Shown here piece after piece: positions 41,013 through 50,850 of a stretch of 64,000 nucleotides of DNA; position 1 is the stretch's first letter; every line of letters begins with the position of its first letter. The notes under the pieces were generated by a model, which did no database searches, had not been told where the DNA came from, and saw only the letters and a list, made by a program, of their open reading frames with translations. The stretch covers positions 315,911 through 379,910 of the forward strand of contig NZ_HE997627.1 of NCBI RefSeq assembly GCF_000312385.1, in the 5' to 3' direction. The translations under genes and the position numbers were made by a program. This DNA is from Tsukamurella sp. 1534. Lineage in GTDB: Bacteria; Actinomycetota; Actinomycetes; Mycobacteriales; Mycobacteriaceae.

Positions 41013-42491
41013 ATGACCACACGTTCGCAACAGGACACCGCACCGGAGGGCGTCGAACCGCCGAAGACCTCCGCCCTGGACTCGTTCTTCGACATCACCC
41101 GGCGCGGTTCCAGCGTCGCCCGTGAGCTCCGCGGCGGGCTCGTGACCTTCGTCGCGATGGCCTACATCGTGGTGCTCAACCCCCTGATCCTCAGCAGCTC
41201 GGCCGACGTGGCCAAGGGAACGCTGGGATTCGTGCAGGTCACCGCCGTCACGGGCCTGACCGCCGGGGTGATCACGATCCTGTTCGGTGTCGTCGCCAGA
41301 CTGCCGTTCGCCCTGGCCGCCGGTTTGGGCATGAACTCCTTCCTGGCGGTCGCAGTCGTGCAGGAGGTGACCTGGGCCGAGGCGATGGGACTCGTCGTCA
41401 TCAACGGCGTGATCATCGTCGTGCTCGGTGCGACGGGTATCCGGACCGCGATCTTCCAGGCGGTTCCCGCCGAGCTCAAGACCGCGATCACCGTGGGCAT
41501 CGGCCTGTTCATCGCGTTCATCGGCTTCGTCAACTCGGGTTTCGTCACGCGCACGCCTGCGGGCCCGCCCGTACAGCTCGGCCACGACGGCTCGATCGAC
41601 ACGATCCCCACCGCGATCTTCATCTTCACGTTGCTGCTCATCGCGGTGCTCGTCGCCCGGCGCATTCCCGGCGCCATCCTGATCGGGATGATCGTGGCCA
41701 CGGTGGGTGCCGTCGTCGTCCAGCACTTCGCGAAGCTCGGCACGGTCGGCGATCCGCACACCCCGGACCCGCAGGGCTGGAACCTCAGCGCCCCGGAGGT
41801 GCCGAGCCGCATCGTCGCGCTCCCCGACTTCAGCCTGATCGGCCAGTTCGACCTGTTCGGAGCCTTCGAGCGGGTCGGCACCCTGGCCGCGACCATGCTC
41901 GTGTTCACCCTGGTGTTCACCAACTTCTTCGACGCCATGGGCTCGATGACGGGGCTGGCGCGCAGTGCCGGCATCAGCAATCCGGACGGCACCTTCCCGC
42001 GGATCCGCTCCGCGTTCGTCGTGGAGGGCCTGGGCGCGGTGGCCGGCGGATCCGCCTCCGGATCGTCGAACACCGTCTTCGTCGACTCCGCCGCGGGAAT
42101 CGCCGAGGGCGCACGAACGGGGTTGGCGGCGTGCACGACCGGCGTGCTCTTCCTGGGTTCGATGTTCTTCGCACCGTTGATCGGCGTCATCCCGATGGAG
42201 GTGGGCGCGGCCGCCCTCGTGGTCGTCGGTTCGATGATGGTCGCGCAGATCCGCGAGATCGACTTCACGCACTTCACCGTCGCCCTGCCGGTGTTCCTCA
42301 CCATCGTCACGATGCCGCTGACCTACTCGATCGCCAACGGCATCGGCGTCGGGTTCATCACGTGGGCCCTGCTCAGCGTGCTCGGAGGGCGGGCCGGGAA
42401 GACGCACTGGCTGCTGTGGGTGGTGTCGATCGGTTTCGTGCTCTACTTCGTCCGCGGCCCCATAACCGCGCTCATCGGCGCCGCGGGCTGA
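41013..42491 (+). CDS. NCS2-family purine permease (AzgA-like)
   Basis: A 492-residue transporter with about twelve to fourteen membrane helices. It belongs to the NCS2 group that carries hypoxanthine, guanine and adenine: RELRGGLVTFVAMAYIVVLNP at residues 32-52, AAGLGMNSF, and FFDAMGSMTGLAR, with the SGSSNTVFVDSAAGIAEGART loop near the substrate site. ATG 41013 follows AGAGGA. It is the first plus-strand gene of the purine block and would supply substrate to guanine deaminase and xanthine dehydrogenase. Confidence 0.9.
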   Translation: MTTRSQQDTAPEGVEPPKTSALDSFFDITRRGSSVARELRGGLVTFVAMAYIVVLNPLILSSSADVAKGTLGFVQVTAVTGLTAGVITILFGVVARLPFALAAGLGMNSFLAVAVVQEVTWAEAMGLVVINGVIIVVLGATGIRTAIFQAVPAELKTAITVGIGLFIAFIGFVNSGFVTRTPAGPPVQLGHDGSIDTIPTAIFIFTLLLIAVLVARRIPGAILIGMIVATVGAVVVQHFAKLGTVGDPHTPDPQGWNLSAPEVPSRIVALPDFSLIGQFDLFGAFERVGTLAATMLVFTLVFTNFFDAMGSMTGLARSAGISNPDGTFPRIRSAFVVEGLGAVAGGSASGSSNTVFVDSAAGIAEGARTGLAACTTGVLFLGSMFFAPLIGVIPMEVGAAALVVVGSMMVAQIREIDFTHFTVALPVFLTIVTMPLTYSIANGIGVGFITWALLSVLGGRAGKTHWLLWVVSIGFVLYFVRGPITALIGAAG

Positions 42492-42519
42492 GTAACACGA
42501 CCGGAACAAGTCCGTATCA

Positions 42520-42535
42520 CGGAACAAATATTCCG
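42520..42535. promoter_or_regulatory. Shared purine-block palindrome, copy 2
   Basis: CGGAA-CAAATA-TTCCG, perfectly symmetric in its arms, 136 bases before xdhA and just after the permease stop. Its presence suggests that xdhABC has a separate regulated promoter. Confidence 0.6.
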
Positions 42536-42670
42536 AAATAGCCTTGCCCACGCCCACTCCCGGGCATAGAATCAACACCTGGATCCTGTTCGCATGGATA
42601 ACCAGCGATCCAGTTCAGCCACGAACCATGCCTGACCGAACCCCGTACGGAGTTCAGTAGGGATGCAGCG

Positions 42671-44149
42671 GTGACGGACACGCTGACCGGATGCCACGTG
42701 AGTGTCAACGGCGAATCTCGCTCGTTCTCGGGCCCACTCCACTCGAACGCCCTGGATTGGCTACGCGCCCAGGGCCTGACCGGCGCCAAGGAGGGCTGCG
42801 CCGAGGGCGAATGCGGCGCGTGCTCGATCCTCGTCGCCCGTCCCGGTGCGGCCGGCGATCCCGCGGACCGCACTCGGTGGACGGCGATCAACGCCTGCCT
42901 CACACCGGCGGCCGCGCTGGCCGGCCAGGAGGTGGTCACGGCGGAGGGCCTCGGCTCTCCCGACGATCTGCATCCGGTCCAGGACGCCATGGCGCTCCGT
43001 GGCGGATCTCAATGCGGCTACTGCACACCGGGATTCATCTGCAGTATGGCCGCCGAGTTCTACCGCCCCGGACGCTGTGAGGCCGCGGAGGGCCACCCCG
43101 GCGACGAGGAGCACGGGCCCAACGGGTTCGACCTCCACGCGCTCTCCGGCAACCTCTGCCGGTGCACCGGATACCGCCCGATCCGCGACGCCGCCTACGG
43201 CCTCCCCGCACCGGCCGCCGACGATCCGCTCGCCGCCCGGCGTGCGGCCGCGGCCCCGACACCCGAACCCACCGACCTCGCGTCCGGGGGCGCCCGGTTC
43301 CTCCGCCCGGCCGGGCTCGACGACGCCCTCCGCCTTCTCGCGGAAGAGGATTCCGCGGCCCTGGTCGCCGGATCCACGGACTGGGGCGTCGACGTCAACC
43401 TCAAGGGCCGCCGCGCCCCACTCGTGATCGCGATCGACCAGCTCCCGGAGCTGCGGGAACTGCGCTGGGACGCCGAGGCCGTCGAGATCGGCGCCGCCCT
43501 CACCCTGTCCGAGGTCGAGCGAGGGCTGGACGGGCGCGTCTCCCTGCTCGCGCAGGTGTTCCCCCAGTTCGCCTCGCGCCTCATCCGCAACGCCGCCACC
43601 CTGGGCGGCAACCTCGGCACCGGGTCCCCCATCGGCGACACCCCGCCCGCGCTGCTCGCGCTCGACGCCCGGCTCGTGCTCTCCTCGCAGAGCGGCGAGC
43701 GGACCGTGCCGGTCACGGAGTACTTCACCGGATACCGACAGTCGGTGCGGCGGCCCGACGAGCTGATCCGGGCCGTCCGGCTCCCGCTCCCCCTCGCCCC
43801 GGTCACCGCGTTCCACAAGATCGCCAAGCGCCGGTTCGACGACATCTCCAGCGTCGCAGTGGCCTTCGCGCTGACCATCGACGACGGCGTCGTCTCCCGG
43901 GCCGCGATCGGCCTCGGCGGCGTCGCCGCCACCCCGATCCGCGCCACCGCCACGGAACAGGCCCTGATCGGCCGCCCGTGGACGCCCGAGACCGTCCGCG
44001 ACGCGGCGGACGTCCTCCGCGGCGAGGGCACCCCGATGGACGACCACCGCGCGTCGAGCCGATACCGGTCGGCGATGCTCGGCCGATCCCTGGAGAAGCT
44101 GCTCGCCGAGAATCCGGCCGCCGCGCACGCCGGAGAGGAGATGTCATGA
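42671..44149 (+). CDS. xdhA: Xanthine dehydrogenase, FeS/FAD subunit
   Basis: A 492-residue fusion of [2Fe-2S] and FAD domains. The plant-type cluster is GCAEGECGACS (residues 42-52), the second cluster is QCGYCTPGF with NLCRCTGY, and the FAD domain carries GGNLGTGSPIGDTPP. The order is that of bacterial XdhA, which passes electrons from the Mo site to NAD+. Start is GTG 42671. It overlaps xdhB by three bases (ATGA type). Catalyses hypoxanthine to xanthine to urate with XdhB. Confidence 0.96.
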   Translation: MTDTLTGCHVSVNGESRSFSGPLHSNALDWLRAQGLTGAKEGCAEGECGACSILVARPGAAGDPADRTRWTAINACLTPAAALAGQEVVTAEGLGSPDDLHPVQDAMALRGGSQCGYCTPGFICSMAAEFYRPGRCEAAEGHPGDEEHGPNGFDLHALSGNLCRCTGYRPIRDAAYGLPAPAADDPLAARRAAAAPTPEPTDLASGGARFLRPAGLDDALRLLAEEDSAALVAGSTDWGVDVNLKGRRAPLVIAIDQLPELRELRWDAEAVEIGAALTLSEVERGLDGRVSLLAQVFPQFASRLIRNAATLGGNLGTGSPIGDTPPALLALDARLVLSSQSGERTVPVTEYFTGYRQSVRRPDELIRAVRLPLPLAPVTAFHKIAKRRFDDISSVAVAFALTIDDGVVSRAAIGLGGVAATPIRATATEQALIGRPWTPETVRDAADVLRGEGTPMDDHRASSRYRSAMLGRSLEKLLAENPAAAHAGEEMS

Positions 44150-46551
44150 GCCACCTGTCGGAACGCCCCGCGAACGCCGTCGTCGGCCTCGACGTCCCGC
44201 ATGAGAGCGCGGCGCTGCACGTCACCGGGCAGGCCCTCTACACGGACGACCTCATCCCGCAGACCCGCGACGCCCTGCACGCGTATCCCGTGCAATCGGA
44301 CACCGCCCACGCCAGGATCGTCTCGCTCGACACCGCCCCCGCGCTCGCCGTCCGGGGCGTGGTCCGGGTGCTGACGGCCGCGGACGTCCCCGGCGTCAAC
44401 GACGCGGGCGTCAAACACGACGAACCGCTGTTCCCCGAGGACGAGGTCATGTTCCACGGGCACGCGATCTGCTGGGTGCTCGCGGAGACGATCGAGGCCG
44501 CCCGCCTGGGAGCGGCGGCGGTGCGCGTGGAACTGGAGCCCCTCCCGTCGCTCATCACCCTCGTCGAGGCGATCGAGGCCGAGAGCTTCCACGGCGCGCG
44601 GCCCACGGTGCGGCGCGGCGACGTCGGCGCGGGATTCGCGGCGGCCGCGTCGGAGTTCAGCGGCGAGTTCGAGTTCGCCGGCCAGGAGCACTTCTACCTG
44701 GAGACCCACGCCTCCCTCGCGCGGATCGACGAGGCGGGCCAGGTGTTCGTGCAGTCCAGCACCCAGCACCCGTCGGAGACGCAGGACATCGTCGCCCACG
44801 TCCTCGGGGTGCCCAGCAGCCACGTCACCGTGCAGTGCCTGCGCATGGGTGGCGCCTTCGGCGGCAAGGAGATGCAGCCACACGGATTCGCGGCGATCGC
44901 CGCGCTCGGCGCCACCCTCACGGGGCGCCCGGTGCGGCTGCGGCTCAACCGCACCCAGGACATGACGATGTCCGGCAAACGCCACGGCTTCCGCGCCTCG
45001 TGGCGCGCCGGCTTCGATGATCAGGGCAGGTTCACCGCCCTCGAGGCCACGCTCACCGCGGACGGCGGGTGGAGCCTGGACCTGTCGGAACCCGTGCTCG
45101 CGCGGGCGCTGTGCCACATCGACAACGCGTACTGGATCCCGAACATCGTGACCCACGGCCGGATCGCGAAGTGCCACAAGACCTCGCAGACCGCCTTCCG
45201 CGGTTTCGGTGGCCCCCAGGGGATGCTGGTCATCGAGGACGTCATCGGCCGCTGCGCCCCGTTGCTGGGGATCTCGGCACGGGAGATGCGCCGCCGAAAC
45301 CTGTACGGCGACGGGCAGACCACCCCCTACGGACAGCCCGTGCGGCACGCCGACCGCGCCCGCACGGCGTGGCAGCAGGTGATCGACTCGGGCGACGTCG
45401 CCGCCCGCGAGGCGGCGATCGCCGAGTTCAACGCGCGTCATCCGCACACCAAACGTGCACTCGCGATGACTCCCGTCAAGTTCGGCATCTCGTTCAACCT
45501 CACGGCGTTCAACCAGGCCGGTGCCCTCGTCCTCGTGTACAAGGACGGCTCGGTCCTGATCAACCACGGCGGCACGGAGATGGGGCAGGGCCTGCACACC
45601 AAGATGCTGCAGGTCGCGGCGACCACCCTGGGCGTACCGCTGTCCCGGGTCCGGCTCGCGCCCACCCGGACGGACAAGGTGCCCAACACCTCCGCTACCG
45701 CGGCCAGCTCCGGGGCCGATCTCAACGGCGGCGCGGTGAAGAACGCGTGCGAGCAGATCCGGGAGCGGCTCGCCGGGGTGGCGGCGTCCCGGCTCGGGGT
45801 CAACCCGGCGGACGTCCGGTTCTCCGACGGAGTGGTCACCGGCCTCGGGGCGAACGCGCTTACGCTCACGTGGAGCGAACTGGTCCACGCCGCGTACTTC
45901 CAGCGCGTCCAGCTGTCCGCCTCCGGGTACTACCGCACCGAGGGGCTGCACTGGGACGCCAAGGCGATGCAGGGAGAGCCGTTCAAGTACTTCGCCTACG
46001 GCGTCGCCGCCAGCGAGGTCGAGGTAGACGGGTTCACCGGCGCGTACCGGCTGCTGCGCGTGGACATCGTGCACGACGTGGGCGACTCCCTGTCCCCGCT
46101 CATCGACATCGGCCAGATCGAGGGCGGCTTCGTCCAGGGCGCCGGGTGGCTGACCCTGGAGGATCTGCGCTGGGACACCAGCGACCGGCCCGGCCGCGGC
46201 AGGCTGCTCACCCAGTCCGCCAGCACCTACAAGCTGCCGAGCTTCTCCGAGATGCCGCCCGACTTCCGGGTGTCCCTGCTCGACAAGGCCCACGAGGACG
46301 GCGCCGTGTACGGCTCCAAGGCCGTCGGCGAACCCCCGCTGATGCTCGCCTTCTCGGTGCGCGAGGCACTCCGGCAGGCCGCCGCCGCGTTCGGTCCACC
46401 GGGCACCGGCCTCGAACTCGCGTCCCCCGCGACACCCGAGGCGGTGTACTGGGCGATCGAATCCGCCCGCGCGGCGGCGTCCCGGACCAACGGACACCAC
46501 CCCGGGAAACCGGTTCCGGCCGCGCCCGCGACCCCCGTCGGGCTCGGCTGA
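44146..46551 (+). CDS. xdhB: Xanthine dehydrogenase, molybdopterin subunit
   Basis: An 801-residue molybdenum-cofactor subunit. Key motifs: STQHPSETQDIVAHVLG, RMGGAFGGKE around the Mo pocket, TAFRGFGGPQG, and the Glu in VGEPPLML, the general base of the hydroxylation. Start is ATG 44146, overlapping the xdhA stop; longer open frames upstream are out of phase with real coding. The length is that of bacterial XdhB. It needs XdhC for loading of the sulfurated cofactor. Confidence 0.96.
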   Translation: MSHLSERPANAVVGLDVPHESAALHVTGQALYTDDLIPQTRDALHAYPVQSDTAHARIVSLDTAPALAVRGVVRVLTAADVPGVNDAGVKHDEPLFPEDEVMFHGHAICWVLAETIEAARLGAAAVRVELEPLPSLITLVEAIEAESFHGARPTVRRGDVGAGFAAAASEFSGEFEFAGQEHFYLETHASLARIDEAGQVFVQSSTQHPSETQDIVAHVLGVPSSHVTVQCLRMGGAFGGKEMQPHGFAAIAALGATLTGRPVRLRLNRTQDMTMSGKRHGFRASWRAGFDDQGRFTALEATLTADGGWSLDLSEPVLARALCHIDNAYWIPNIVTHGRIAKCHKTSQTAFRGFGGPQGMLVIEDVIGRCAPLLGISAREMRRRNLYGDGQTTPYGQPVRHADRARTAWQQVIDSGDVAAREAAIAEFNARHPHTKRALAMTPVKFGISFNLTAFNQAGALVLVYKDGSVLINHGGTEMGQGLHTKMLQVAATTLGVPLSRVRLAPTRTDKVPNTSATAASSGADLNGGAVKNACEQIRERLAGVAASRLGVNPADVRFSDGVVTGLGANALTLTWSELVHAAYFQRVQLSASGYYRTEGLHWDAKAMQGEPFKYFAYGVAASEVEVDGFTGAYRLLRVDIVHDVGDSLSPLIDIGQIEGGFVQGAGWLTLEDLRWDTSDRPGRGRLLTQSASTYKLPSFSEMPPDFRVSLLDKAHEDGAVYGSKAVGEPPLMLAFSVREALRQAAAAFGPPGTGLELASPATPEAVYWAIESARAAASRTNGHHPGKPVPAAPATPVGLG

Positions 46552-46558
46552 GACCGCC

Positions 46559-47368
46559 ATGACCTGGCTGGGCGACTGCGCCCGCCTCCGGCGGGAGCGC
46601 CGGCCCGCGGTCCTGATCACCCAGATCGGGGTCCGCGGCCACGCCCCGCGCGAGGCCGGCGCCAAGATGGTCGTGGCCGACGACGCGACGTACGGAACCA
46701 TCGGCGGCGGCAACCTCGAACAGACGGCGATCCACCGGGCGCGGGCGATGCTCCGCGACCACTCGACGGCACCGGACACCGCGACGGTGCGACTCAACGA
46801 CAAGGTCCGGTCGGAGTACGGCCGGCAGTGCTGCGGAGGCGAAGTCGTGATCCTCTTCGAACCCCTGCCGGTGGTCCCGGCCGTCGCGATCTTCGGGCTC
46901 GGCCACGTGGGCCTCGAGCTCGCGCGGATCCTCTCCCGGCAGGACATCGAGCTCCACCTGACCGACTCGCGGCCCGAGCACCTCGAGGCCGCCGACTCCA
47001 TCGAGTCCGGGGCCGCGACGGTGCACCGCCGGCACTCGATGCTCCCGGAGGAGGTGCTCGGCGAGCTGCCGGCGGGCACCGAGGTCCTCATCATGACGCA
47101 CGACCACGCCGAGGACTTCAGCCTGTGCGATCAGGCCTTGCGCACACCGGGTCTCGGTCGCATCGGTCTCATCGGCTCGTCGGCCAAGTGGGCCCGTTTC
47201 CGCGGGATGCTCTCCGATTCGGGACATCCCGCGAGCCTCATCGACACCATCCAATGCCCCATCGGCCTCAGCACCCTCTCCGGCAAGCACCCCGCGACCA
47301 TCGCGGTGAGTGTCGCCGCGGACGTGCTGACCCGAATCACCCCACGCCCCAAGGATTCCGAATCATGA
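46559..47368 (+). CDS. xdhC: XdhC, Mo-cofactor insertion protein
   Basis: A 269-residue protein with an N-terminal XdhC/CoxI domain (ATYGTIGGGNLEQTAIHRAR, QCCGGEV) and a C-terminal Rossmann domain (IFGLGHVGLELARIL, THDHAEDFSLC). XdhC binds sulfurated molybdopterin and delivers it to XdhB. ATG 46559 lies seven bases after xdhB, and its end overlaps the guanine deaminase start, so the xdhABC-guaD genes form one operon. Confidence 0.93.
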   Translation: MTWLGDCARLRRERRPAVLITQIGVRGHAPREAGAKMVVADDATYGTIGGGNLEQTAIHRARAMLRDHSTAPDTATVRLNDKVRSEYGRQCCGGEVVILFEPLPVVPAVAIFGLGHVGLELARILSRQDIELHLTDSRPEHLEAADSIESGAATVHRRHSMLPEEVLGELPAGTEVLIMTHDHAEDFSLCDQALRTPGLGRIGLIGSSAKWARFRGMLSDSGHPASLIDTIQCPIGLSTLSGKHPATIAVSVAADVLTRITPRPKDSES

Positions 47369-48648
47369 CCATCTACCGCTGCCGTGTCCTCGACACCCCC
47401 GACGACCCCTTCGCCGGTGGGACCCTCCGCGCGGACGACGACGCGGGACTGCTCGTCCAGGGCGGCGTCATCGCCGAACGCGGTGCGTTCGCGGACGTCG
47501 CCGCGCGCCACCCCGGCGAATCCGTGACGGATCTCCGCGCGGGCGTCCTCCTCCCCGGCCTGATCGACACGCACGTGCACTACCCCCAGGTCCGGGCCAT
47601 CGGAGGCCTCGGGATGCCGCTCCTCGACTGGCTCGATCAGTGCGCCCTGCCCGAGGAGCAGCGGCTCGCCGAGCCGGAGTACGCCCGCGCCGTCGCACGG
47701 GAGTTCCTCACCGGACTCACGTCCGCGGGCACGACCACCGCGCTGGTGTTCGGCTCGCACTACCCGGACGCCGTCGACGCCCTGTTCACGGAGGCGGACC
47801 GCGTGGGCACGCGGGTCACAGCGGGCCTCGTGGTCAGCGATCACAACCTCCCCGAACCGCTGCTGAGCACACCCGAACGGTCGTACCGGGAGGGCAGGGC
47901 GCTCGCCGAGCGGTGGCACGGCCACGGCCGCCTGAGGTACGCGGTGACGCCCCGCTTCTCGTACTCCACCACTTCGGACATGCTCGCCTCCTGTGCCGAT
48001 CTCCTCTCCGACGTCCCCGGCCTCTGGTTCACCTCGCACGTCAACGAGAACCCGGCCGAGATCGCCGCGGTCGCCGACCTCTTCCCCGGCGCCGCGAACT
48101 ACACCGACACCTACGCCAAGCACGGACTCATCCACCGCCGGTCGGTCCTCGCACACAACGCGCACCCCCGCGACGAGGAACTCCACCTGCTCGGCGAGGT
48201 GGGCGCCTCCATCGCGCACTGCCCCACGTCCAACTCCGCGCTCGCCAGCGGTTCCTTTCCGCTCCGTCGCCACCTCGACCACGGAGTGCGCGTCGCGCTC
48301 GGTACGGATGTCGGTGCGGGCAGCGGATTCTCGCTCTTCAAGGAGGGGCTGCAGGCTTACTTCATGCAGCAGCTCCTCAAAGAGGACGGGGTGCCGCTGA
48401 CGCCGGCGCACCTGCTGCACCTCGCCACCCGTGCCGGCGCCACGGCTCTCGGCCTCGACGACGTGGGCGATCTCTCGGCGGGCCGTCGGTTCGACGCGAT
48501 CCTGGTGCAGCCCTCCGCCGCTCAGCCGCTGGACGTCTGCCTGCGGCACGCTGCGTCCGCGGAGAACGCACTGGCGAAGATCTTCTCGATCGGTACCCCG
48601 GCCGATGTCGCCCGGGTGTGGATCGACGGCGACATCGTCGTCGCCTGA
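47365..48648 (+). CDS. guaD: Guanine deaminase
   Basis: A 427-residue amidohydrolase that converts guanine to xanthine, the substrate of the XDH encoded upstream. Zinc ligands are in DTHVHYPQ, HVNE and LAHNAHP, and the catalytic Asp is in GTDVGAGSGFS, the guanine-deaminase signature. ATG 47365 overlaps the xdhC stop by four bases. Length is normal for GuaD. Confidence 0.95.
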   Translation: MTIYRCRVLDTPDDPFAGGTLRADDDAGLLVQGGVIAERGAFADVAARHPGESVTDLRAGVLLPGLIDTHVHYPQVRAIGGLGMPLLDWLDQCALPEEQRLAEPEYARAVAREFLTGLTSAGTTTALVFGSHYPDAVDALFTEADRVGTRVTAGLVVSDHNLPEPLLSTPERSYREGRALAERWHGHGRLRYAVTPRFSYSTTSDMLASCADLLSDVPGLWFTSHVNENPAEIAAVADLFPGAANYTDTYAKHGLIHRRSVLAHNAHPRDEELHLLGEVGASIAHCPTSNSALASGSFPLRRHLDHGVRVALGTDVGAGSGFSLFKEGLQAYFMQQLLKEDGVPLTPAHLLHLATRAGATALGLDDVGDLSAGRRFDAILVQPSAAQPLDVCLRHAASAENALAKIFSIGTPADVARVWIDGDIVVA

Positions 48649-48710
48649 CCGCCGGCCCGGCATCCCGAAGCCCTTGTGCACCGGGCTATCGACCACTAAA
48701 CTCCATAATG

Positions 48711-48726
48711 CGGAATTACTTTTCCA
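48711..48726. promoter_or_regulatory. Shared purine-block palindrome, copy 3
   Basis: CGGAA-TTACTT-TTCCA, 22 bases before the DUF6986 GTG. It is near enough to overlap the promoter, consistent with repression. Confidence 0.55.
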
Positions 48727-48747
48727 CTTATTGACAGGAGGCTGCCC

Positions 48748-50028
48748 GTGACCCGTCGCTCGCTCCCGGACGACGCCCTGGCGGACATCGACCGCCTGCT
48801 CGCCCCCACCGATTCCGAGCTCGCGCGGCGGTACCCGGGCGACGACGGGCGGCGCCAGCCGGTGCACACGGTCTACCTCCCCGCGGACCGGTTCACCCCC
48901 GCGACGAGCCACGAATGGGGCGCGGCCGCCCTGCACGCCGCAGCGGAGGCCGCCGACGGCGTCACCCACGTGGCCGAGGCCGTCGGCCTCCAGGACGCCG
49001 ACGCGCTCGCGGAACTGGTGCGGCGCAAGATCACGACCGAGCCCATCGAGGACATCCGGCTCGACTTCGAGGACGGCTACGGCGACCGCGGCGACGAGGC
49101 CGAGGACGCGGACGCGGCCCGTGCGGCCTCCGCCGTATCGGAGGCGGTGCGGTCCGGTGGCGCGGCGCCGTTCATCGGCATCCGCTTCAAGTGCCTGGAG
49201 GCGGCGACCCGCTCCCGCGGCCTGCGCACCCTCGACCTCTTCCTCACCGGCCTGCTGGAACACGGCCCCCTGCCCGACGGGCTCACCCTCACTCTGCCCA
49301 AGGTCACGACCGTCTCCCAGGTCGAGGCGATGGTCGAGGCCTGCCGGTCGCTGGAGCAGGCGCTCGGGCTCGACGAGCGCCGGCTGCGGTTCGAGGTGCA
49401 GGTCGAGACCCCGCAGGTGATCCTCGGCGCCGACGGCAGCGCGCCGGTCGCGCGCCTGATCCACGCCGGGGACGGCCGCGTGTCGTCCCTGCACTACGGC
49501 ACCTACGACTACTCGGCGTCGCTCGGCATCGCGGCGCAGTACCAGTCGATGGAGCACCCCGCGGCCGACCACGCGAAGAACGTCATGCAGCTGGCCGTCG
49601 CCGGCACGGGCGTCCACCTGTCCGACGGCTCCACGAACATCCTGCCCGTGGGCTCGCCCACCCGGGTGATGGACGCATGGCACCTGCACGCGCGCCTGGT
49701 ACGCCGGCACCTCGAGCGGGGCGTCTACCAGGGCTGGGACCTGCATCCGGCGCAGCTCATCACCCGCTACCTCGCGACCTACGCCTTCTACCGGGCCGGA
49801 TTCGACGCGGCCGCGGTCCGGCTCCACAACTACGTCAACGAGGTCGAGTCGGGCATCCTCGACGAGCCCGCCACCGCGCGTGCGCTGGCCTCGTTCATCC
49901 GCCGCGGCCTCACCTGCGGCGCCGTCACCGCCGACGAGGTGCGGACGTCCGCCGGAGTCACCCCCGAAGCCCTGAGCGCGATCGCGCTCAACCGACCCAC
50001 CCCACTCCAGGAGGAGAACCATGGCTGA
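48748..50028 (+). CDS. DUF6986 family protein, CitE/HpcH-aldolase-like
   Basis: A 426-residue protein of the CitE-like, phosphoenolpyruvate/TIM-barrel superfamily (DUF6986). The metal and carboxylate-binding pieces are visible: DIRLDFEDGYGDRGDE (Asp/Glu cluster), GIRFKCLE (Arg), FEVQVETPQVIL (Glu) and SSLHYGTYDYSASLGI. Relatives in this fold include malyl-CoA lyase and malate synthases that act on glyoxylate. GTG 48748 has AGGAGG at a good distance. It overlaps allE by eight bases, so it is linked to ureidoglycine breakdown, the end product of which is glyoxylate. The reaction is unknown. Confidence 0.8.
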   Translation: MTRRSLPDDALADIDRLLAPTDSELARRYPGDDGRRQPVHTVYLPADRFTPATSHEWGAAALHAAAEAADGVTHVAEAVGLQDADALAELVRRKITTEPIEDIRLDFEDGYGDRGDEAEDADAARAASAVSEAVRSGGAAPFIGIRFKCLEAATRSRGLRTLDLFLTGLLEHGPLPDGLTLTLPKVTTVSQVEAMVEACRSLEQALGLDERRLRFEVQVETPQVILGADGSAPVARLIHAGDGRVSSLHYGTYDYSASLGIAAQYQSMEHPAADHAKNVMQLAVAGTGVHLSDGSTNILPVGSPTRVMDAWHLHARLVRRHLERGVYQGWDLHPAQLITRYLATYAFYRAGFDAAAVRLHNYVNEVESGILDEPATARALASFIRRGLTCGAVTADEVRTSAGVTPEALSAIALNRPTPLQEENHG

Positions 50029-50836
50029 CGCCACGTACTACGCCCCGCAGGGCGGCCTGCCGCCGCAGACCGACCTGCTCACCGACCGGGCCGTCGTCAC
50101 CGAGGCGTACACCGTGATCCCCCGCGGCGTGATGAGCGACATCGTGACGTCGGTCCTCCCCGAGTGGACGAACACCCGGGCCTGGATCATCAACCGCCCC
50201 GTGGCCGGCGGGGCGACCACCTTCGCGCAGCTCATCGTCGAGGTCGCTCCCGGCGGCGCATCCGATCACCCGGAACCCCAGGCCGAGGTCGAGGGCTTCG
50301 TGTTCGTCACCCAGGGCACGCTGACGGTGACGCTGGGGGACGACGAGCACGTCCTCACCGAGGGCGGGTTCGCCTACGCCCCCGCGGGATCGACCTGGAC
50401 CGCCCGCAACGACGCCGAGGGCAACGCGGTGTTCGTGTGGATCCGCAAGCGCTACGAGCCGCTGGCCGGCCACACCCCGAAGGCGGTCGCCGGCAACGAG
50501 CAGGACATCGAACCCGGCGCGATGCCCGGCACGGACGGCAGGTGGCGCACCACCCGCATGCTGGACCCCGAGGACCTCGCGTACGACATGCACTGCAACG
50601 TGGTCACGTTCGAGCCCGGCGCGTCCATCCCGTTCGCCGAGACCCACGTGATGGAGCACGGCCTGCTCATGCTCGAGGGCAAGGCCGTCTACCACCTCAA
50701 CGGCGACTGGGTGGAGGTGCAGGCGGGCGACTACCTCTCGCTCCGCGCGTTCTGCCCCCAGGCCTGCTACGCGGGCGGACCGTCGAACTTCCGCTACCTG
50801 CTGTACAAGGACGTCAACCGCCAGATCGCGCTGTAG
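50021..50836 (+). CDS. allE: (S)-ureidoglycine aminohydrolase
   Basis: A 271-residue bicupin that converts ureidoglycine to ureidoglycolate and ammonia, late in allantoin breakdown. The Mn-binding residues match AllE: Glu207, His209 and His213 in ETHVMEH, and Gln247 in CPQACY. The N-terminal cupin (GFVFVTQGTLTVTLG) lacks a full metal set, as is usual. ATG 50021 follows AGGAGGAG and overlaps the upstream gene. An allantoate amidohydrolase that would supply the substrate is not in the window. Confidence 0.94.
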   Translation: MADATYYAPQGGLPPQTDLLTDRAVVTEAYTVIPRGVMSDIVTSVLPEWTNTRAWIINRPVAGGATTFAQLIVEVAPGGASDHPEPQAEVEGFVFVTQGTLTVTLGDDEHVLTEGGFAYAPAGSTWTARNDAEGNAVFVWIRKRYEPLAGHTPKAVAGNEQDIEPGAMPGTDGRWRTTRMLDPEDLAYDMHCNVVTFEPGASIPFAETHVMEHGLLMLEGKAVYHLNGDWVEVQAGDYLSLRAFCPQACYAGGPSNFRYLLYKDVNRQIAL

Positions 50837-50850
50837 CCGATCCGCCGGCC

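Noticed and set aside
43195-47094. A 1299-codon open frame antisense to xdhA/xdhB/xdhC
   Set aside because: It follows the third-codon-position GC pattern of the Xdh genes and shows no protein family.
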